A stretch of DNA of 35,119 nt from an uncultured Candidatus Thioglobus sp. (GTDB lineage: Bacteria; Pseudomonadota; Gammaproteobacteria; PS1; Pseudothioglobaceae), in the NCBI GenBank assembly GCA_900180385.1, contig FXLX01000017.1, positions 1 through 35,119 on the forward strand, in the 5' to 3' direction. This document shows, piece after piece, positions 15,821 to 25,018 of the stretch. The stretch's first letter is position 1. Each line of letters opens with the position of its first letter. The position numbers were made by a program, and so were the translations under genes. Below the pieces are notes generated by a model. That model was not told where the DNA came from and did no database searches. It worked only from the letters and a program-made list of their open reading frames with translations.

Positions 15821-16994
15821 GTGATTTTGATTTGTTTTTCATATATAAATAACTACCAGCAATATAAGCAATTAATACCCAGACAATTTTTTCAGTTAAT
15901 CCCTGAGCAGTTAAGTGAAAACCTAAAATTGTCGGCAACAATAAGACTGGTAAAAAATTACCAGAATATTTATACACCCAATAAGATGCAGACATAATTC
16001 TATACATAAATATTATATAAAGAATTAATCCTATAACTCCCGTATAAAGCATTACCTCAATAATAACGTTATGCGGACTTTCAATTGCTCCTAAGAAATT
16101 ATAGGTTTGAAGATCAGCTCCAGATAAGCCATATCCAAATATAAAATTGTCTTGAATAATTGGAAGAAACTCATGCCATAAGTAAAGTCTACCACCAAGA
16201 GGGAGTGAGCTTTCTCCATCGAATATTTTAGAAAATCTTGACACAGATAATTCAGACTGCATTAAAACATACAATAATAAAGAAATGAAAACTAAGGTAA
16301 AAAAAGTCACAACAGCGGAAGATACCAATCCCCTCCTCTCAATAAAAACTTTTATAAAATACCATATACTAAAACTAGCTACTAAAATTAAAACCGACGT
16401 CCTGGAGCCAGTTTTCAACATAAACCAAAAAATAAGTGGCATAAACGCAATTAACAGCAAGTGACTCCTTCCCAACTTTAAACGCCCTTTAATCATTATT
16501 ATTATTATCAATGCTGTCGCTAGCTTTGATCCAATTTCATTGTGGCCAGCACCAAACCATGTGTACCTAAGATCTTGGTTAATTTCCAATCCAATACCAA
16601 GAAAAAATAAAATAGATACAGTAATAATACCCAAAGAAAATACCAACAAACCCTTCTCTAAAACTACAGGGTCTCTTTTGGTATGATTTAAAATTAAAAT
16701 AAATAATAATATGTTTAACATGAATTCTATGTCAACAATTCTAGATGAATATGCATTTATATTAATCAAACTAACTATGGTTAGCCATATAATAATCAAT
16801 ATTAAGGGGGTGGTAAAATGCTTATTTAGAGCACAAGAGTACTTATATTTAATAACAGATATCAAATATAAGATAGCGGCTATTTTTGAAACTGAAACAA
16901 GAAATATTGAAATATTAATATTAATATTCTCCATGCCTAGTAAAAAACAGTACAAATATAAGGCAATATTTTGAAAAGAAGTAAAAACTCTCAT
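15798..16994 (-). CDS. wzy: O-antigen/polysaccharide polymerase, Wzy type
   Basis: 398 residues, almost entirely hydrophobic, with about ten to twelve membrane helices. The O-antigen polymerase/ligase family region is recognisable: GSRTSVLILVASF, the periplasmic loop GGRLYLWHEFLPIIQDNFIF followed by GYGLSGAD, then ESPHNVIIEVMLYTGVIGLI. Wzy enzymes join lipid-linked repeat units at the periplasmic face. The WaaL ligase shares this fold, so a ligase role is possible, but its place among glycosyltransferases favours the polymerase. No Wzx or Wzz gene is found in the window. Confidence 0.88.
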   Translation of the reverse strand: MRVFTSFQNIALYLYCFLLGMENININISIFLVSVSKIAAILYLISVIKYKYSCALNKHFTTPLILIIIWLTIVSLININAYSSRIVDIEFMLNILLFILILNHTKRDPVVLEKGLLVFSLGIITVSILFFLGIGLEINQDLRYTWFGAGHNEIGSKLATALIIIIMIKGRLKLGRSHLLLIAFMPLIFWFMLKTGSRTSVLILVASFSIWYFIKVFIERRGLVSSAVVTFFTLVFISLLLYVLMQSELSVSRFSKIFDGESSLPLGGRLYLWHEFLPIIQDNFIFGYGLSGADLQTYNFLGAIESPHNVIIEVMLYTGVIGLILYIIFMYRIMSASYWVYKYSGNFLPVLLLPTILGFHLTAQGLTEKIVWVLIAYIAGSYLYMKNKSKSHENSNCN

Positions 16995-17032
16995 TATATT
17001 ATTAACTTCATTTTTTGTTTATAACGCTATTC

Positions 17033-17995
17033 CTAATACAAATTAATATTTTCAAATTTGGATCCAAAGGCTTCTGCATATCTAACAAGAGATGTTCTAG
17101 GGCCAATCAATTTTTTTGATTCTGACAGCATCTCCATCTCAAGAATAATATTATCGCTACACAATACAACCAATCCTCTTGAAATATTTGTTAACATTAA
17201 TTCAAGTTCATTTTTTGCTTTTATATCTGCACTAAAACCAGGGTGTAACTTTATAACACCTCCATCAGGCATTCTATCAACTAAAGCTTTTAACATGAAT
17301 TCCCATTGATTATGGGCAACTCGCCGAGGAGCCGGGGTAAGTCCAATAGTTTTAATACCTGTAAGTTTTGGTTTATATTTTAACAAGGCGACACTATAAT
17401 CATTTAAGATTTTACGCTTACAGTTTGGAACTAGAGGAAAAACATCGGGAAGTATTCCGATAAAAGCTAAAGCATCATCACGAAAATAATCTTTAAAATC
17501 ATTCCTCCTGCTATCTCTATACCTTAGCCTACTTTTCCAAATATTTAACTGATTAGCAGTATAAGGCTTATAGAGCCCATAAGACAACCACCCTTCTTCA
17601 AGATAAATATGACCTGCACACAAGGGCAAACATAGCAATCCTTCTACATCTGGATAGTTCCATGAAGTGTATAATAAAAAACGATCATTATTCTTCCTAA
17701 CCACATTTGCAATACGCCTACTAAATGGGGTTTTTCCAAAAATTTTTGTATATATTACGTCATACCACCTGGGTGGCGGATTAATGGGTTTTTTTTCTAT
17801 AATAGATGTATCTGTATTGCGCATGGAAATACAAACTATTTTATCTGACTGAATGCCATATGTATCAACAATGATACGTACAATCATAGCCACTACCGGG
17901 TTGCTAATCATAAACACATGCTGATAATCATTATCAATAGCATATTGAATACCGCTTGGTACAAGAGTCTTTTTATTCAAACCACCCCTATTCAA
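17033..17995 (-). CDS. Polysialyltransferase-like glycosyltransferase
   Basis: 320 residues. The C-terminal half has the pattern of the GT52/polysialyltransferase group: TIGLTPAPRRVAHNQWEFML, GGVIKLHPGF (the HP box), then LEMEMLSESKKLIGPRTSLV and a final EAFGSKFENI. These enzymes use CMP-activated nonulosonic acids, fitting the two nonulosonate modules nearby. The first ~60 residues are less typical. Whether it transfers Pse or another acid, or another sugar, cannot be told. Overlaps the deacetylase gene by 8 bp. Confidence 0.65.
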   Translation of the reverse strand: MNRGGLNKKTLVPSGIQYAIDNDYQHVFMISNPVVAMIVRIIVDTYGIQSDKIVCISMRNTDTSIIEKKPINPPPRWYDVIYTKIFGKTPFSRRIANVVRKNNDRFLLYTSWNYPDVEGLLCLPLCAGHIYLEEGWLSYGLYKPYTANQLNIWKSRLRYRDSRRNDFKDYFRDDALAFIGILPDVFPLVPNCKRKILNDYSVALLKYKPKLTGIKTIGLTPAPRRVAHNQWEFMLKALVDRMPDGGVIKLHPGFSADIKAKNELELMLTNISRGLVVLCSDNIILEMEMLSESKKLIGPRTSLVRYAEAFGSKFENINLY

Positions 17996-18758
17996 TTAAA
18001 AAAAATTTAGCACGCTTAAGCCAAGGTTTTATATCGTAAAGCCTCCAAAACAAAAAAGAATAAATCTTGTCATTTACACTTTTCTGACGCTTTTTCAAGT
18101 TGAGGCTTTTTACACTTGTTGCAGCTTTATAAATTTGAGAAATAGAGAGGTCATATTTAAATTGTTCAATATCCTCATAACTCATAGTGTCAGGATGGAG
18201 GCATATAGTCCACACCCCATATTTTTTTTTCTTTACACTCCATAATTGTTGCGGAATAAAATAAAAGCTTCTTTCGTAGAAAGGGTATTGAGCAATACCG
18301 TCGCTAACTATATTAATATTTGTCTCACAAAGTAAAGCCCGCAATGTTTTACTATCAAAGCTATGCGAAGGAGCCACCCAAACTTTTGGATCAAATCCAT
18401 TTTTACGAAATATGTCTATTGATTTTCTTATTTTTTCTTGTTGCTTCTTAAATGTCAAGCCTGCAAATTCACTTCTATCATAGTAAGGGAAAAGTAGCTC
18501 TTTTCGATTTACTTTATGATACAAATGCTGGTATCCATGCATAGCAATTTCCCAACCTTTGTCCTCCCACTCTTTAATTAATTTCCAAAAATTAGGATTT
18601 AACTCTTGATACATAAGATCTGGATCTCTATTGTCAGGCGTTACTGCAACAATTGGAACAATGCCATACTGCTGAAATATTTCCTCAATAGCCTTCCATT
18701 TTTTAGTATCCATAAATGAAGTGGCATCATCAAGTCTAAATATATATCTAGCTTTCAT
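17988..18758 (-). CDS. Polysaccharide deacetylase, DUF2334-like
   Basis: 256 residues. ARYIFRLDDA at the N-terminus places the catalytic/metal Asp-Asp pair, EIAMHGYQHLYH supplies the metal His-x3-His motif, and WVAPSHSFD the RPSH-like loop of the NodB/DUF2334 family. No signal peptide, so it acts in the cytoplasm, presumably removing an N- or O-acetyl group from a sugar precursor or lipid-linked intermediate. It starts 13 bp after the GT2 fusion. No clue to the substrate, though all predicted sugars of the locus are N-acetylated. Confidence 0.82.
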   Translation of the reverse strand: MKARYIFRLDDATSFMDTKKWKAIEEIFQQYGIVPIVAVTPDNRDPDLMYQELNPNFWKLIKEWEDKGWEIAMHGYQHLYHKVNRKELLFPYYDRSEFAGLTFKKQQEKIRKSIDIFRKNGFDPKVWVAPSHSFDSKTLRALLCETNINIVSDGIAQYPFYERSFYFIPQQLWSVKKKKYGVWTICLHPDTMSYEDIEQFKYDLSISQIYKAATSVKSLNLKKRQKSVNDKIYSFLFWRLYDIKPWLKRAKFFLIE

Positions 18759-18770
18759 TTTTTTGCCATT

Positions 18771-20168
18771 TTATTTATTTTTTAAATTTAAAAAATCAAG
18801 CGTATCAGATGTCTTTACTTGGATGCTTTCATCGGGTGACATCTCAACATATCCTATTTTTTCGCCAAACACTCCATGTGTTTTTAACACTTGCCACCAA
18901 GTTGAAATAATTGAACCATTAAAATGATATAGACGCTCTCGATCAAACGTTAAGTCTTGAAAACGCCCTGGATTCAAAAGATTTAGTCCATCTTCTCCAT
19001 GAGAAAATATTGGCTCTCTCTCCTCTTGAACCGATACCACTGAGTCACTTTCTGTAATTCTAAGTACATCTAAAACTGTATCAATATGCTTAGTTTGACG
19101 ACATACCGCATGAAGATTTAGGAATGTTATTACATCTGGAGCAAAGCCCTTTATGTTTTCATAATAATCCCCAGCATCAAGCATAAAGCTCTGAATTGGT
19201 ATATCTCTGGACATCTTTGTATTTTTAGATCGCTTTAGTCGTAAATGCTTTGGAACTTTACCCTCATCCTCTAAGCGCTTAGAGTAGTCTAATACATTTT
19301 GACTCTCAGACGAAACAACTACATCGTTTATTTTGTCTGATCTAGCCGCAACAAGAATAGCCTTCTCAAGCAGGGAGTGCCCATCAAACTCCCGATAAGG
19401 CACATTCTCAAAATTAGGGTATGATTCACGAACTGGAATTATAGCTATACAAGTTATGTCATAATCCCCCTCCAACCCTTCGCTAATACGTTTAAATATT
19501 CCATTGCGCGCATCAAGAAGTCGTTTAGAGTCGCGACTCATTGAATCTCCATGTTGTCGATAGTAAAATATTGGAATGTTTAAGCTCGCTGCTCCGATAC
19601 GATTGAACAATTTATACCAAAGATCCCATCCATCTTGAGCACTAACAGATTCAGAATACCCTCCAACATTTTTTAGTGCACGCGTATTAAACATTGTGCA
19701 CGCTCCATGAGGAGCTAGATGTCCTGCCATATCCTCTACACCTAGCTTATGACGATATTCCATATCTAATATTTTTCCATCTATATCTACATAGAAATAA
19801 TTTCCATAAACCATGCCTATATCGGGATTATTTTCTAACTTTGTTACCATGCTCAAAAGAGCAGTTTCATCTAGCCAATCATCTGCATCTAGTCGCACCA
19901 TATATTTACCATTAGCACGCCCTAAGATATAATTTGATAACTTTTGTAAACCAAGTGGTTTGTGATTTTTAACAAAAGTAATACGATTCAATTCTTTACG
20001 ACTAAATTCTTCGGCGATAGTAGATGTGTCATCAGTAGATGCCTCATCAACAATAATCAACTCCCAATTAGTATACAGTTGAGATAGAATGCTTTCAACA
20101 CACTGCGTTAAAAAACAACCGTAATTTCTACACGGTACATAAATTGTCACAAGTGGGTTAGAAGACAT
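18771..20168 (-). CDS. Fusion: GT2 glycosyltransferase + CMP-sugar cytidylyltransferase-like domain
   Basis: 465 residues. Residues ~1-225 are a GT2 domain: VTIYVPCRNYGCFL, LIIVDEASTDDT, MVRLDADDWLD (DxD metal motif), GACTMFNTRALKNVGGY and WDLWYKLF. From ~240 on comes a domain resembling CMP-nonulosonate cytidylyltransferases: ITCIAIIPVRESYPNFENVP, LLEKAILVAARSDKINDVVV, then ESDSVVSVQEE. The pyrophosphate-binding consensus (PARGGSKG/R-P-KN) is replaced by PVRESYPNFENVP, so catalysis is doubtful or altered. Coupling activation to transfer of a nonulosonic acid is attractive. The next gene downstream is the deacetylase. Confidence 0.8.
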   Translation of the reverse strand: MSSNPLVTIYVPCRNYGCFLTQCVESILSQLYTNWELIIVDEASTDDTSTIAEEFSRKELNRITFVKNHKPLGLQKLSNYILGRANGKYMVRLDADDWLDETALLSMVTKLENNPDIGMVYGNYFYVDIDGKILDMEYRHKLGVEDMAGHLAPHGACTMFNTRALKNVGGYSESVSAQDGWDLWYKLFNRIGAASLNIPIFYYRQHGDSMSRDSKRLLDARNGIFKRISEGLEGDYDITCIAIIPVRESYPNFENVPYREFDGHSLLEKAILVAARSDKINDVVVSSESQNVLDYSKRLEDEGKVPKHLRLKRSKNTKMSRDIPIQSFMLDAGDYYENIKGFAPDVITFLNLHAVCRQTKHIDTVLDVLRITESDSVVSVQEEREPIFSHGEDGLNLLNPGRFQDLTFDRERLYHFNGSIISTWWQVLKTHGVFGEKIGYVEMSPDESIQVKTSDTLDFLNLKNK

Positions 20169-20180
20169 TAATAATCACCT

Positions 20181-21893
20181 TTATTCTAAGTTATAATCTA
20201 TACCATTAATAATTGCACAATAAGGCTCAAGATCACGCATTGCTTTAGCCCCTATTAAAAGGTATGCATCTCTAGCGTCAGTTCCATGCGCAGGTCGAAG
20301 ACATATTAAATCTTTGAACTGTATTAGTTCACCTGCATTAATATGTCGATTTACATAAACTCCGCGACGAAAAGATATTTCATGCTTATTATCTAGTTCA
20401 CTTTGCTGAGGAATTTTTATCCCGTCACCCCGCAACGTAACAATTTTGGATACATCCGACTTTAATTGCAATACTTCTTCAGCGACAAGTGACACTTGAT
20501 GATCTCGAAATGTTTTACCTTTACGAAAATCGGTAAAATGAAATTCTAACACGTCAGCACCCATAGCTGCAGCACCACGAAGTGCTGCCATTCCAATAGT
20601 ATGATCAGAATATCCCACTGCAAGTCCAGTAGTCGATCTAAGGGAGTCCATCACCAATAAATTAGCATCGCTATCGGGAATAGGGTACATAGATGTACAC
20701 TGCATAATGCAAAGCATATCTGCTTCGGAATAAATAGAATTTATACTTTGAATATACTTAACTGTCTGCAATACTTCATCCATTGACGACAAGCCAGTGG
20801 AAAGCAAAATAGGCTTACCCCTAAGAGCAAACTCTCGAAGTAATGGCCATGCAGTCATGTCTCCAGAGCCTATTTTGTAAAAGTCAAGATATGGATCGAT
20901 CCAATCTAGCATTTCCATACTCCACACAGAAGCAAGATAGATCACACCAGATTTACGACACATTTTAGCTAAAAATATATGCTGAGCCTTGGTTAGCTCA
21001 AATTTCTTAAAATGCGAGTTTCGATCAGGACTTTCGACAGGGCTAACCAATGTATCGGCATTGTATAATTGTAATTTCACACAATCAGAACCAGAGTCAA
21101 TAGCTTGAATTACCATGCTTTTTGCTACACTAAAGTCGCCTTCATGATTACCTCCAATTTCGGCAATAAGCATAGGTCCAGATTCGCCCTTCCACAGTGA
21201 CAGGGTATCATTTCTGGTTGCAGCATTATAAATTTGTTTTAAATTTAACATGGATAAAGATGTTTTAGATTGGTAAGCAATCTTATTTGCTAATTTGATA
21301 TCTTTCAAAGTATCAATAGCTAAATGCAAGCCAGAAGCCTCTGGGCATTCTTGATTGATATAAACATATCTATCTCCAAATTCAGAATTATCATACAAGT
21401 AAGACGTAACATGCTCGTGATGTCCAGAATCTTCCATACGTGAAACAACTATACGATAGAAATCAACCTTCATGATTTCTATACTCATTCCATACGGGAA
21501 TGTTCTACCTGGAACATTTGTCACAAAGTCATACTGAGCGGTATCTGCTATTGCCAACATAGCATGTAAAGAGTTGATATCGACAAATAGATTGTCTCCA
21601 TTGATACGAACAGCATAATCCCAATTATACGAATCAGCACAAGATAAAAAACGACTAGACACATCATTTAAACTCCCTCTGAAGCATTTAATTCCAGCTC
21701 TTTGGCAGTAGGATGCTATCGGATTGTCACTTTTATCTATAGAAGTCGCCACTACCAAAGGCCTTGAGGATGCAGCCAATTGAACTCGCTCTACAATATA
21801 ACTTAATATTGTTCGACCCTGGATTTCAGTAAGTATCTTTCCTGGCAAACGCCTTGAATTATATCGGCACAGTATAATAATTCCAATTTTCAT
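20181..21893 (-). CDS. Fusion: SpsF-like cytidylyltransferase + NeuB-family nonulosonate synthase
   Basis: 570 residues. Residues ~1-230 are an SpsF-type cytidylyltransferase: IGIIILCRYNSRRLPGKIL (R-x2-S-R-LPGK loop), LVVATSIDKSDN, then VRINGDNLFVD. Residues ~238-500 are a NeuB TIM-barrel synthase: MLIAEIGGNHEGDF, CVKLQLYNADTL, YKIGSGDMTAWPLL, ILLSTGLSSM, YSDHTIGMAALR and LEFHFTD. A C-terminal SAF (antifreeze-like) domain closes it: SFRRGVYVNRHINAGELI. The synthase condenses PEP with a 6-carbon amino sugar; the other half would form the CMP-sugar. In Bacillus the two are separate SpsE and SpsF. The EKHFT motif of PseI/NeuB is EFHFT here. Confidence 0.87.
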   Translation of the reverse strand: MKIGIIILCRYNSRRLPGKILTEIQGRTILSYIVERVQLAASSRPLVVATSIDKSDNPIASYCQRAGIKCFRGSLNDVSSRFLSCADSYNWDYAVRINGDNLFVDINSLHAMLAIADTAQYDFVTNVPGRTFPYGMSIEIMKVDFYRIVVSRMEDSGHHEHVTSYLYDNSEFGDRYVYINQECPEASGLHLAIDTLKDIKLANKIAYQSKTSLSMLNLKQIYNAATRNDTLSLWKGESGPMLIAEIGGNHEGDFSVAKSMVIQAIDSGSDCVKLQLYNADTLVSPVESPDRNSHFKKFELTKAQHIFLAKMCRKSGVIYLASVWSMEMLDWIDPYLDFYKIGSGDMTAWPLLREFALRGKPILLSTGLSSMDEVLQTVKYIQSINSIYSEADMLCIMQCTSMYPIPDSDANLLVMDSLRSTTGLAVGYSDHTIGMAALRGAAAMGADVLEFHFTDFRKGKTFRDHQVSLVAEEVLQLKSDVSKIVTLRGDGIKIPQQSELDNKHEISFRRGVYVNRHINAGELIQFKDLICLRPAHGTDARDAYLLIGAKAMRDLEPYCAIINGIDYNLE

Positions 21894-22444
21894 TTACGCT
21901 TTCCTATGATTGTAGCTGGCGTACCACCTACAATAGTATATGGTGGCACATCTTTTTTAACAACAGAGCCTGCGGCTATAATGGCTCCATCTCCAATAGA
22001 GATGCCGCTGAGTATCACAGAATGGGATCCAACCCATACATCCGACCCTATTTGTATAGGGCTTGAAATATTAAGCTGTTTATTCATAACATTTTTTTTA
22101 TCAGTCCCGTGATTACTATCAACAATATACACAAATGGAGCAATCATACAATCTTCACCAATAGTAATCATAGAGGATGCATAAATGAAGGTATTGAAGC
22201 CAATAGTTGTTCGAGAGCCGATAAAAACTTCTGACTTTTCATTACATGGACAAATATGCGCTCCAGTCTTAACAATAACATCTTTAAAGAGATGTATATT
22301 TTTTGGATAACGCAGCAATTTTGCCCCAAAATAAATTATAGTATCTGAGTGGAGCTTGACGCCACGAAACTTATGTCTAATATTTTGGAGACGAGTCAAC
22401 CAAGTGGGTGGCAAATGTTTACGTAACTGCGTATTAGGGATCAT
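21890..22444 (-). CDS. Left-handed beta-helix O/N-acetyltransferase
   Basis: 184 residues built of hexapeptide repeats: FIGSRTTIGFNTFIYASS, MITIGEDCMIAPFVYI, then the loop VDSNHGTD with the catalytic His, PIQIGSDVWVGSHSVILSG, VSIGDGAIIAAGSVV-type coils and the closing PPYTIVGGTPATIIGKRK. Such enzymes transfer acetyl from acetyl-CoA to sugars in the cytoplasm. Its start overlaps the NeuB fusion gene by 4 bp, so it may acetylate a nonulosonic acid or its precursor. PseH of Pse biosynthesis belongs to a different (GNAT) family. Confidence 0.88.
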   Translation of the reverse strand: MIPNTQLRKHLPPTWLTRLQNIRHKFRGVKLHSDTIIYFGAKLLRYPKNIHLFKDVIVKTGAHICPCNEKSEVFIGSRTTIGFNTFIYASSMITIGEDCMIAPFVYIVDSNHGTDKKNVMNKQLNISSPIQIGSDVWVGSHSVILSGISIGDGAIIAAGSVVKKDVPPYTIVGGTPATIIGKRK

Positions 22445-22449
22445 AAATA

Positions 22450-23940
22450 TTATTTTGTAAAAAACTGCTCTAAAAGATGTGTCACACCTTCAAATTCAGA
22501 CTTAACAAAAGTTTTGTCTAAATAATGAGAAAACCTGTTTTGTGCACTATGATTTTGACATCCTGGCACGGCGTATAATTCTTTTTCAGATAATAGAAAA
22601 TTGATAATTTCCCTTGTCTCTGATATTCTTTTCTTCGTAATATTTTCAAAGGAAAAATTGTCACTCCATGATGTAATATTTGGACAACCATTAAACCAAG
22701 AGTCTCCAAATATCAAGGCTTTCTTATTCATTACTGCAGCCTCCAATGCAACACTACCGCTAATAGTTGCGACAAAAATACTATGCTTTACCAACTCTAA
22801 GGAATTTATATTTTCAGAAACCAATTTCACTCCATTAACATTTTTAATAAGGTCATAAAACAATGGACTTCTTCCACGAGAGCCTTTATCAGCCATATAA
22901 AATTGCGATGGATGTTCTTTGACAAAAATATCAACATCATCTGGTAATTGCTTTCTTAACCTAATTATAGCAATAACTTGGTCGTGAAAATCTCCACCAT
23001 CCGGATTAGTTGTTCTTTCAGGTTCAAAGTGAAGTGCATAATAAACATATTTTTTCGCTAAATCTACAGATTCCTGCTTTCTTTTAAACTCATTAAGTAA
23101 ATTTTTCTTCCGTAATCTCTTAATTTTTGACCTGCCAAAAAAACCTATTCTGAATGGATTGATATGATAATAGTCCTTCTTATAAGACATACGAATTTGA
23201 AACCAGGACTCCTTAATAAGAGCCATACACCCTGTTTTAATAAAAGTAATAACGCTATTTACCCACTTCGATTGAAGTCTTTGAGATTTCATATAAGATA
23301 GCTCGTAATTATCTCTAGATTTTATATTCGTAATAGAGTCTATGTAATTAAGCACATCACCTTCTATACGTTTAGACAAGCTTTTATCAATTTTTATTTT
23401 ATTTTTCTGTCGAACTCCTGACTTAATATATTGTAAAAACAATAATGGAACTGGCATCCAGGTATTAAATTTAACAATCTCTATGTCTAAATATATGCAT
23501 ATTTCATATAATAAATATTGCGCATGAGAATGAGGGTTTTCCACCACAACCAAAGCATCCGGCTGAGACTCCTCTACCCTCTTCAATATCCAAATAGTTA
23601 ATTTATTAAAAATAGCCTCTCTATCTATTCTTCCAAAGGTGCCATATAAGTCAAGCCTATCCATCATCTTTAAACATCTATCCTTAGCGCGTAAATAGTG
23701 TTTAGATGAAAAAAATTCAATATTTTCACCATTGTAATTAATATTTTTTATATTTTGTTGATAATGAACAAAGTCCAACATCCGAACAACAACATCCCCT
23801 CCGAAAACCTTAGTTGCTTTATGGTAATGACAATCATCACCAAGCCATAATACTGGTTTTGCAACACCTCTTTCATATAGGTCGATAGCGGAATCTAGCC
23901 AAACTTTATTACCGGTCATGCAATAGCAGTATTTTTTCAT
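22450..23940 (-). CDS. Capsule-synthesis type glycosyltransferase (KpsC/KpsS-like region)
   Basis: 496 residues. From ~290 on it resembles capsule biosynthesis proteins of the KpsS/KpsC group: VYYALHFEPERTTNPDGGDF, DVDIFVKEHPSQF, then VATISGSVALEAAVMNKKAL and IFGDSWFNGCPNI, which carry the conserved HP and SGS-EA motifs of nonulosonate/Kdo transferases. The N-terminal 280 residues are less conserved, with a basic stretch (KKYCYCM at the start, KIKRLRKKN in mid protein). Directly upstream of the fusion-acetyltransferase block and downstream of PseI, so a Pse transferase is likely; unproven. Confidence 0.7.
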   Translation of the reverse strand: MKKYCYCMTGNKVWLDSAIDLYERGVAKPVLWLGDDCHYHKATKVFGGDVVVRMLDFVHYQQNIKNINYNGENIEFFSSKHYLRAKDRCLKMMDRLDLYGTFGRIDREAIFNKLTIWILKRVEESQPDALVVVENPHSHAQYLLYEICIYLDIEIVKFNTWMPVPLLFLQYIKSGVRQKNKIKIDKSLSKRIEGDVLNYIDSITNIKSRDNYELSYMKSQRLQSKWVNSVITFIKTGCMALIKESWFQIRMSYKKDYYHINPFRIGFFGRSKIKRLRKKNLLNEFKRKQESVDLAKKYVYYALHFEPERTTNPDGGDFHDQVIAIIRLRKQLPDDVDIFVKEHPSQFYMADKGSRGRSPLFYDLIKNVNGVKLVSENINSLELVKHSIFVATISGSVALEAAVMNKKALIFGDSWFNGCPNITSWSDNFSFENITKKRISETREIINFLLSEKELYAVPGCQNHSAQNRFSHYLDKTFVKSEFEGVTHLLEQFFTK

Positions 23941-23959
23941 GTAAAAATTTTCCTTTCTT

Positions 23960-25018
23960 TTATAAATGTTTAAATTGAACTGCTGTTCCTGATTCTATAT
24001 CACAACAGACTTTCTTTCCAAGAATATCATCAAGAAATTTTGGCAAAACTCCATAACCAGGCCTAATACTTCTTACATGATCCTTGGTAATTATCTCACC
24101 TTCTTTGATATTTTTTACAAAATACAACGAACGTCGAAATTTTACGTTAGCCTGTTCGCTCGATTTTCTACCATAATCAACCTGTCCAAGCGATTCCCAT
24201 GCGGTTTTAGCCCCTACACACAATTGCTTTAATTCTTCTGATTCAAGTGAAAAAGAATCGTCAGGGCCGCCGCCATTACGATCTAGAGTTACATGTTTTT
24301 CAATAATTGATGCGCCTAATGCGACACTAGTAATTGCTGTCGTGTTGTCAATTGTGTGGTCTGACAAACCAGTAACTAATCCAAATTTGCCCTGCATATC
24401 AGCCAGTGTTCTTAAATTATAATCGGCTGCTGGTGCAGGGTAGCCGCTCACACAATGAAGTATGGCCAACTCTTTACACCCTCCTTCTCGAGCAGTTTCA
24501 ATAGCTTCTTGAATTTCTTGTGTATCTGCCATACCAGTTGAGATAATCATGGGTTTTCCAGTTTGAGCTACATATTTTATCAAAGGAAGATCCACCGCCT
24601 CAAAAGAGGCGATCTTATATGCTGGCGTATTTAAATCTTCTAATAGATCAACAGCGGTATTATCAAATGGAGAGCTAAATATCGTAATACCAACTTTTTT
24701 TGCATAATCGAATAATGGTTTATGCCATTCCCATGGCATAAATGCGCTTTTATATAGTTCATACAAGCTTTGTCCAGACCAAAGCCCTTCCGTTAATTGG
24801 AAGTCTGACAAGGTACTATCAATTGTTAAAGTATCAGGAGTATAGGTCTGTAACTTTACACAATCAGCGCCTGATGACTTGGCCATATCTATAATCTTAT
24901 ATGCATTATTAATATCGCCATTATGGTTTGCTGACATTTCAGCAATAATATAAGGTGTAAAACTATTTCCAATTTTTCTACCGTTGATTGTAATAAAGTC
25001 ACTCATTATTCTTCTCAA
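23960..25018 (-). CDS. pseI: Pseudaminic acid synthase PseI
   Basis: 352 residues. NeuB domain: PYIIAEMSANHNGDI, CVKLQTYTPDTLTID, FSSPFDNTAVDLLE, YKIASFEAVDLPLI, IISTGMADTQEI, GLSDHTID and IIEKHVTLDRNGGGPDDSFS, which is the PseI form; a SAF domain ends it (KFRRSLYFVKNIKEGEII). It condenses the 6-deoxy-altrose released by PseG with phosphoenolpyruvate, giving Pse. Its start lies 20 bp inside the formyltransferase gene. The ORF starts MRRIM; the second Met (MSDFITING) is equally plausible. Confidence 0.94.
   Translation of the reverse strand: MRRIMSDFITINGRKIGNSFTPYIIAEMSANHNGDINNAYKIIDMAKSSGADCVKLQTYTPDTLTIDSTLSDFQLTEGLWSGQSLYELYKSAFMPWEWHKPLFDYAKKVGITIFSSPFDNTAVDLLEDLNTPAYKIASFEAVDLPLIKYVAQTGKPMIISTGMADTQEIQEAIETAREGGCKELAILHCVSGYPAPAADYNLRTLADMQGKFGLVTGLSDHTIDNTTAITSVALGASIIEKHVTLDRNGGGPDDSFSLESEELKQLCVGAKTAWESLGQVDYGRKSSEQANVKFRRSLYFVKNIKEGEIITKDHVRSIRPGYGVLPKFLDDILGKKVCCDIESGTAVQFKHL

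Noticed and set aside
15798..16994. Wzx flippase
   Set aside because: The GGRLYLW and SPHN motifs and the periplasmic loop fit the O-antigen polymerase/ligase family and not Wzx.
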